Shown piece by piece: positions 60,676-64,000 of a stretch of 64,000 nucleotides of DNA. The notes below the pieces were generated by a model. That model did no database searches and was not told the DNA's origin. It saw only the letters and a program-made list of their open reading frames with translations. The stretch is from contig NZ_QUOU01000001.1 in assembly GCF_003390335.1 (NCBI RefSeq), positions 2,604,001-2,668,000 of the forward strand. Direction: 5' to 3'. The translations under genes were made by a program, and so were the position numbers. Within the stretch, counting starts at the first letter, position 1, and each line of letters starts with the position of its first letter. This stretch comes from Thalassotalea euphylliae. Lineage in GTDB: Bacteria > Pseudomonadota > Gammaproteobacteria > Enterobacterales > Alteromonadaceae.

Positions 60676-60838
60676 ATCTGCCCTTCACAATTGAAACGCA
60701 GACCTGTAAGCAAAAAACACTTACCACTTCATACTTCACATTTAACATCTATAACTTAACAGCTGTAATTTAACACCTGAAAACAAGCGAAAGCGCGCCA
60801 ATAAAAAATCACTGCTTACTTGAGTGCTATTCTAAGCT

Positions 60839-61606
60839 TTATAAATCAAATAACTGATTAAAGTTCTGGGTTGATTGCACTGCGATATCTTCAACTGAGC
60901 AGCCACGAATACTCGCAAGGTGTTTAGCCACCTCAACAACATAAGCCGGTTGATTTTGCTTACCACGATGCGGTACTGGCGCTAAATAAGGAGAGTCGGT
61001 TTCAATTAAGAAGCGATCAGCGGGAACTTGCTTAGCCACTTCCCTCAGTTCATGAGCATTTTTAAAGGTAACAATACCGGAAAACGAAATATAAAACCCC
61101 AAATCAATGGCTTGTTTGGCCATTTCCCAGTTTTCCGTAAAGCAGTGTAAAATACCGCCAACGTCTTGCCCATGCTCGCTGCGCAGTAGGTCGATGGTAT
61201 CTTTGCGCGCATCACGTGTGTGAATTATCAGTGGTTTTTTCACATTGCGAGCAACTTGGATATGTTTAACAAAGGCATCTAGTTGCAGCTCTTTGGTTTC
61301 TGGCGCGTAATAGTAATCCAAACCGGTTTCACCAATGGCGATCACCTTTTCGGTTGCCGAAAGCTGCTCAAGTTGGTCAATGGAGGTCACTTGTTCTTGG
61401 TTTAATGGATGCACACCACAAGATAAATAGACGTTATCAAAAGGGCGTGTTTTCTCCACCATTGACGGGAATTCTTCGAGCGTAACGCTCACACATAACA
61501 TTTTTTCGACACCAACAGCAGTTGCGGAAGAAACAACATTAGCAATGCTTTGGTTAAAGCCAGACAGATCGAGACGATCTAAATGACAGTGGGAATCAAT
61601 ATACAA
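60839..61606 (-). CDS. tatD: TatD-family metal-dependent deoxyribonuclease
   Basis: This 255-residue TIM-barrel hydrolase begins MYIDSHCHLDRLDL with the metal-binding HxH. It also has AIGETGLDYYYAPETKELQLDAF, PLIIHTRDA, GILHCFTENWEMAKQ and the C-terminal RFLIETDSPYLAPVPHRGKQNQPAYV. It is of the YcfH type, a nuclease of uncertain physiological role. It is the last visible gene of the mltG-tmk-holB-pilZ-tatD cluster and lies 19 bases after the pilZ gene. Confidence 0.95.
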   Translation of the reverse strand: MYIDSHCHLDRLDLSGFNQSIANVVSSATAVGVEKMLCVSVTLEEFPSMVEKTRPFDNVYLSCGVHPLNQEQVTSIDQLEQLSATEKVIAIGETGLDYYYAPETKELQLDAFVKHIQVARNVKKPLIIHTRDARKDTIDLLRSEHGQDVGGILHCFTENWEMAKQAIDLGFYISFSGIVTFKNAHELREVAKQVPADRFLIETDSPYLAPVPHRGKQNQPAYVVEVAKHLASIRGCSVEDIAVQSTQNFNQLFDL

Positions 61607-61625
61607 AATACACCTAATAATTAAA

Positions 61626-61952
61626 TTACATGGTTAACGTTGGCTCTGAGGAATTGAGATGACGAGCAATCATCTTCTCAATTTGTGCACGCACATTTTC
61701 AGTATCTTCGATAAAGCTCACGCCGATACCTGGTGGCGTACCATTTTGCGCGCCAACTGGCGTTAACCAACAAATAACACCTTTAACGCGAGATGTCTCT
61801 AGCGAATCAGGCAACAATACATCTAGCTCAATTTCCGTGCCTAACTCAAAATACTCTGGTGTTCTGACAAACAAGCCACCATTTTTTAAAAATGGCATAT
61901 ACGACTGATATAAATCGCGCTCTGTTAAGAACTCCATATACAAGCTATCCAT
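61626..61952 (-). CDS. pilZ: PilZ-domain protein
   Basis: This 108-residue PilZ-domain protein contains MPFLKNGGLFVRTPEYFELGTEIELDVLLP and GVICWLTPVGAQNGTPPGIGVSFI. The canonical c-di-GMP motif RxxxR at the N-terminus is not visible, as in the type IV pilus PilZ protein that does not bind the nucleotide. It probably has a role in type IV pilus function. The start overlaps the end of holB by 8 bases and has GAGAGG before it. The holB-pilZ-tatD order is conserved. Confidence 0.92.
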   Translation of the reverse strand: MDSLYMEFLTERDLYQSYMPFLKNGGLFVRTPEYFELGTEIELDVLLPDSLETSRVKGVICWLTPVGAQNGTPPGIGVSFIEDTENVRAQIEKMIARHLNSSEPTLTM

Positions 61953-62943
61953 TTACCCTCTCTTTTTCGCTAACAATTTCTTTTATTGTCAGAGCAAGTT
62001 GCTGCACTAATTGCTCTTGATTGCTTTGTTGATAGTCAAGAGACCGTTTGTTAGCCGACAATATTACCTGAAAAATACGCATCAGCGTATTCCTATTCAC
62101 CTTGCTGGCAGCTTGCCAGTTAATTTGGGGACTGTGAGGCGCTTGCCACTGGTGGCTAACCCGCATTAACGTTGAAATAATACGCTCTAGCCAAATAAGC
62201 GCTCGATCATTGCCCAACAATGCTTGCTCGAACACTTGATAGGGTGTGTCGAGTGTTAAAAACCCGATCGTTGCCGCAGCAAATGCTTCATAAGCTTGCT
62301 GCTGCTCAATTTGCTGTAACTCTGGCAGATACGTGGTATTGGCATAAGGTTGTAACGCACCTTCTTGACCAAACTGCTCTGCCAACAGCGGGCGCAAAGA
62401 CACTAGCTGACAACGGCTTAAAATCGTTGGTAATAAGCTCTCGGTATTATTGGTTGTTAACACCAATATATTCCCTAGCGTTGGCTCTTCCAGCGTTTTT
62501 AACAAAGCATTGGCCGCTGCAACAGTGAGTAATTCAACCTGCTTGATGACCACCACTTTCTGCGTGGCAATCTGCGGCCGAGTCTCTAAAAATCGTGTCA
62601 CCGCCCGAATAGCGTCAACACTTATAGCCTTATCACCTTCGTCGATGGTTAATAAATCGGGAAAGCTTTGGCTAGCAATTAATTTACAATGTTTACAGAA
62701 GCCACATGATTCGATGACTGCTTTATTACTAGCCTGATGGTTAATATGAGCGCTAAGGTCATTGGCAAGGTTATCCGAATTGCTGTTAAGACATGCTAAG
62801 CGCGTGGCCAACCAGTTTGCTAACGTCCCTTTACCCGCCCCCGCTTCGCCATGAATCAAGAGTGCATGAGGTAACCGCTTGTTGTGTAATTGCTGAACGA
62901 GTAACTGCTTGTGCTGAGTTAGCCAAGCATATGTTGAGCTCAT
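61945..62943 (-). CDS. holB: DNA polymerase III subunit delta'
   Basis: HolB is the delta' subunit of the clamp loader, which places the sliding clamp on DNA. The protein is 332 residues from the ATG used here, 10 bases after the tmk stop; the upstream frame inside tmk is not used in the family. P-loop-like GEAGAGKGT at 32-40, a zinc module CGFCKHCKL, and LLKTLEEPTLGNILVLTTNNTESLLPTILSRCQLVSLRP with the SRC motif are present. Together with tmk it belongs to a conserved cluster. Confidence 0.95.
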   Translation of the reverse strand: MSSTYAWLTQHKQLLVQQLHNKRLPHALLIHGEAGAGKGTLANWLATRLACLNSNSDNLANDLSAHINHQASNKAVIESCGFCKHCKLIASQSFPDLLTIDEGDKAISVDAIRAVTRFLETRPQIATQKVVVIKQVELLTVAAANALLKTLEEPTLGNILVLTTNNTESLLPTILSRCQLVSLRPLLAEQFGQEGALQPYANTTYLPELQQIEQQQAYEAFAAATIGFLTLDTPYQVFEQALLGNDRALIWLERIISTLMRVSHQWQAPHSPQINWQAASKVNRNTLMRIFQVILSANKRSLDYQQSNQEQLVQQLALTIKEIVSEKERVNG

Positions 62944-62953
62944 GCCTTTGATG

Positions 62954-63577
62954 TTAGCCAACAAATTGCTCCAATGCCTGCTTAATGTCTTGATGCACCT
63001 TTGCCATTTCTTGGCTGGCATCAATCGATACTATGGTGTTGTCTGCTGCGGTAAGTGCTTGGTATTTGGCGTGCACTCGTTCGAAGAAGTCCATCTGCTC
63101 TAGTTCAATACGATCAAGCGCACCACGCGCCCGCGCCCTGGCTAAGCCAATACTCGGCGCAATGTCTAAGTATAAGGTCAGATCTGGTTTAAAGCCCTTT
63201 AGCGTTACATCCGCGATAGTATTCATGACCTCATCACCAATTTGACGGCCTCCTCCTTGATAAGCACGCGATGATAAATCGTGGCGATCACCTATCACCC
63301 AAGTACCTTGGCTAAGGGCTGGCTGAATCACATTGGCCAACAGCTGACTACGGCTGGCATACATTAACAGTAATTCGGTTTCTTGCGTAATTGTTTCCTG
63401 ATGATCTGCAGATTTAACGATATCTCGCAATTGCTCGGCGAGCTGAGTACCACCTGGCTCTCTAGTTTGAATAAAGTTGATTTGCTGTGCGCGTAAAAAA
63501 TCGGTAATAACATGAATAGCAGATGACTTACCTGCCCCTTCCATGCCTTCAACGACAATAAACTTACCTGATGTCAT
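62954..63577 (-). CDS. tmk: Thymidylate kinase
   Basis: Tmk phosphorylates dTMP to dTDP. The 207 residues match the usual length. P-loop EGMEGAGKS at 10-18, the TREPGGTQLAEQLR segment, GDRHDLSSRAYQGGGR with the catalytic DR motif, and the lid segment RARARGALDRIE are visible. The start overlaps the mltG stop by one base (TAATG), so the two are translationally coupled. Confidence 0.97.
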   Translation of the reverse strand: MTSGKFIVVEGMEGAGKSSAIHVITDFLRAQQINFIQTREPGGTQLAEQLRDIVKSADHQETITQETELLLMYASRSQLLANVIQPALSQGTWVIGDRHDLSSRAYQGGGRQIGDEVMNTIADVTLKGFKPDLTLYLDIAPSIGLARARARGALDRIELEQMDFFERVHAKYQALTAADNTIVSIDASQEMAKVHQDIKQALEQFVG

Positions 63578-64000
63578 TAAGACTTTCCTAACTGATATTT
63601 TCTAACTGCTTGATTATGTTCAGTTAACGTTTTTGAAAATTGGTGGCTGCCGTTGCCCTTACTGACAAAATACAAGTAATCACTTTGCTCTGGATTTAAC
63701 GCTGCTTTAATGGCAGACAATCCTGGCATGGCTATTGGCGTTGGTGGCAAGCCGTTTATGCGATAAGTATTATACGCGGTTTTCTCTCTCAAGTGAGCAC
63801 GTGTAATGTCCCCTTGATAGCGCTCCCCCAACCCATAAATAACCGTAGGGTCGGTTTGCAACCGCATCTTTTTTCTTAAACGATTAACAAACACTGAGGC
63901 TATTCGCTGTTGCTCGCTCACCAGCCCAGTCTCTTTTTCAATAATTGACGCCATGATAAGTGCTTGATATGGCGTTTGATAAGGTAAGTTAGGCGCTCTT
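63577..64000 (-). CDS. mltG: Endolytic murein transglycosylase MltG, N-terminal part outside window
   Basis: The frame runs off the window edge, so only about 140 C-terminal residues are seen. The visible part has PYQALIMASIIEKETGLVSEQQRIASVFVNRLRKKMRLQTDPTVIYGLG, with the catalytic Glu in IIEKE, and YNTYRINGLPPTPIAMPG. MltG cuts growing glycan strands and sets their length in the inner membrane/periplasm. The frame beyond the visible ATG at 63954 also matches the family, so that codon is internal. Confidence 0.95.
   Translation of the reverse strand, partial: RAPNLPYQTPYQALIMASIIEKETGLVSEQQRIASVFVNRLRKKMRLQTDPTVIYGLGERYQGDITRAHLREKTAYNTYRINGLPPTPIAMPGLSAIKAALNPEQSDYLYFVSKGNGSHQFSKTLTEHNQAVRKYQLGKS

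Overview
The window is chromosomal DNA from a marine gammaproteobacterium of the order Alteromonadales, most likely near Thalassotalea/Colwellia in the Colwelliaceae. This is inferred from gene content and protein style: UspE and TtcA, a 1612-residue NAD-glutamate dehydrogenase, a GntR-controlled prpB-prpC-acnD-prpF operon, a DUF2835-pepN pair and proQ-prc. No 16S rRNA gene is present, so the genus is not proven. Most of the window is core genome. The clear mobile DNA is at 9.9-12.5 kb.

Layout. 1-4.3 kb (+): end of uspE, ttcA, then a purine permease of the AzgA type followed closely by a Tsx-like nucleoside porin. 4.4-9.6 kb (-): a Bax-like glucosaminidase, two membrane proteins of unknown function, a possible 31-residue small protein, a DUF1415 protein and an Atm1-type ABC exporter. 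9.9-12.5 kb: two inverted copies of a structured MITE-like repeat enclose a hot-dog thioesterase gene. The second copy is split by an intact IS10-type insertion sequence with a 9-bp target duplication. 12.5-19.9 kb (-): ribA, uvrB overlapping a MATE transporter gene, and a lipoprotein S9 peptidase, with a small + strand gene (13350-13562) between ribA and uvrB and a 0.9-kb gap carrying a pair of inverted DnaA-box-like sites. 20.4-25.7 kb (+): four tandem identical tRNA-Asn genes behind one strong stable-RNA-type promoter, a sodium:alanine symporter, asnB and a coiled-coil membrane protein of unknown function.

25.8-33.8 kb (-): a FadL-type porin, pyrD and the giant NAD-GDH. 34.1-41.0 kb (-): a four-gene cluster encoding an outer-membrane DUF1302 protein, an exported DUF1329 protein, a YCF48/BNR-repeat protein and an RND/MMPL-type permease. 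It looks like a trans-envelope system for a hydrophobic compound whose substrate cannot be read from sequence. A 0.9-kb regulatory-looking gap lies upstream, with a 22-bp palindrome and a duplicated 20-bp element.

41.9-51.6 kb (-): pepN with DUF2835, an NhaC antiporter, then msrC, a small acidic protein, proQ and prc, and a DUF2057/SIMPL pair. 51.6-58.7 kb (-): the 2-methylcitrate operon in the order gntR-prpB-prpC-acnD-prpF. Its sigma70-like promoter lies between two identical 12-bp palindromes, the likely regulator sites. 58.8-64 kb (-): a fused SpmA/SpmB-like nucleoside-gate protein, an 0.8-kb gap with a possible short RNA or peptide, and the conserved mltG-tmk-holB-pilZ-tatD cluster, with mltG cut by the window edge.

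No CRISPR array, prophage, restriction or toxin-antitoxin system was seen. The observations most worth following are the four-gene envelope cluster with its upstream DNA, the inverted repeat pair around the thioesterase gene, the prp operator pair, the tandem tRNA-Asn array near asnB, and two untested small genes or RNAs (6.9-7.0 kb and 60.4-60.7 kb).
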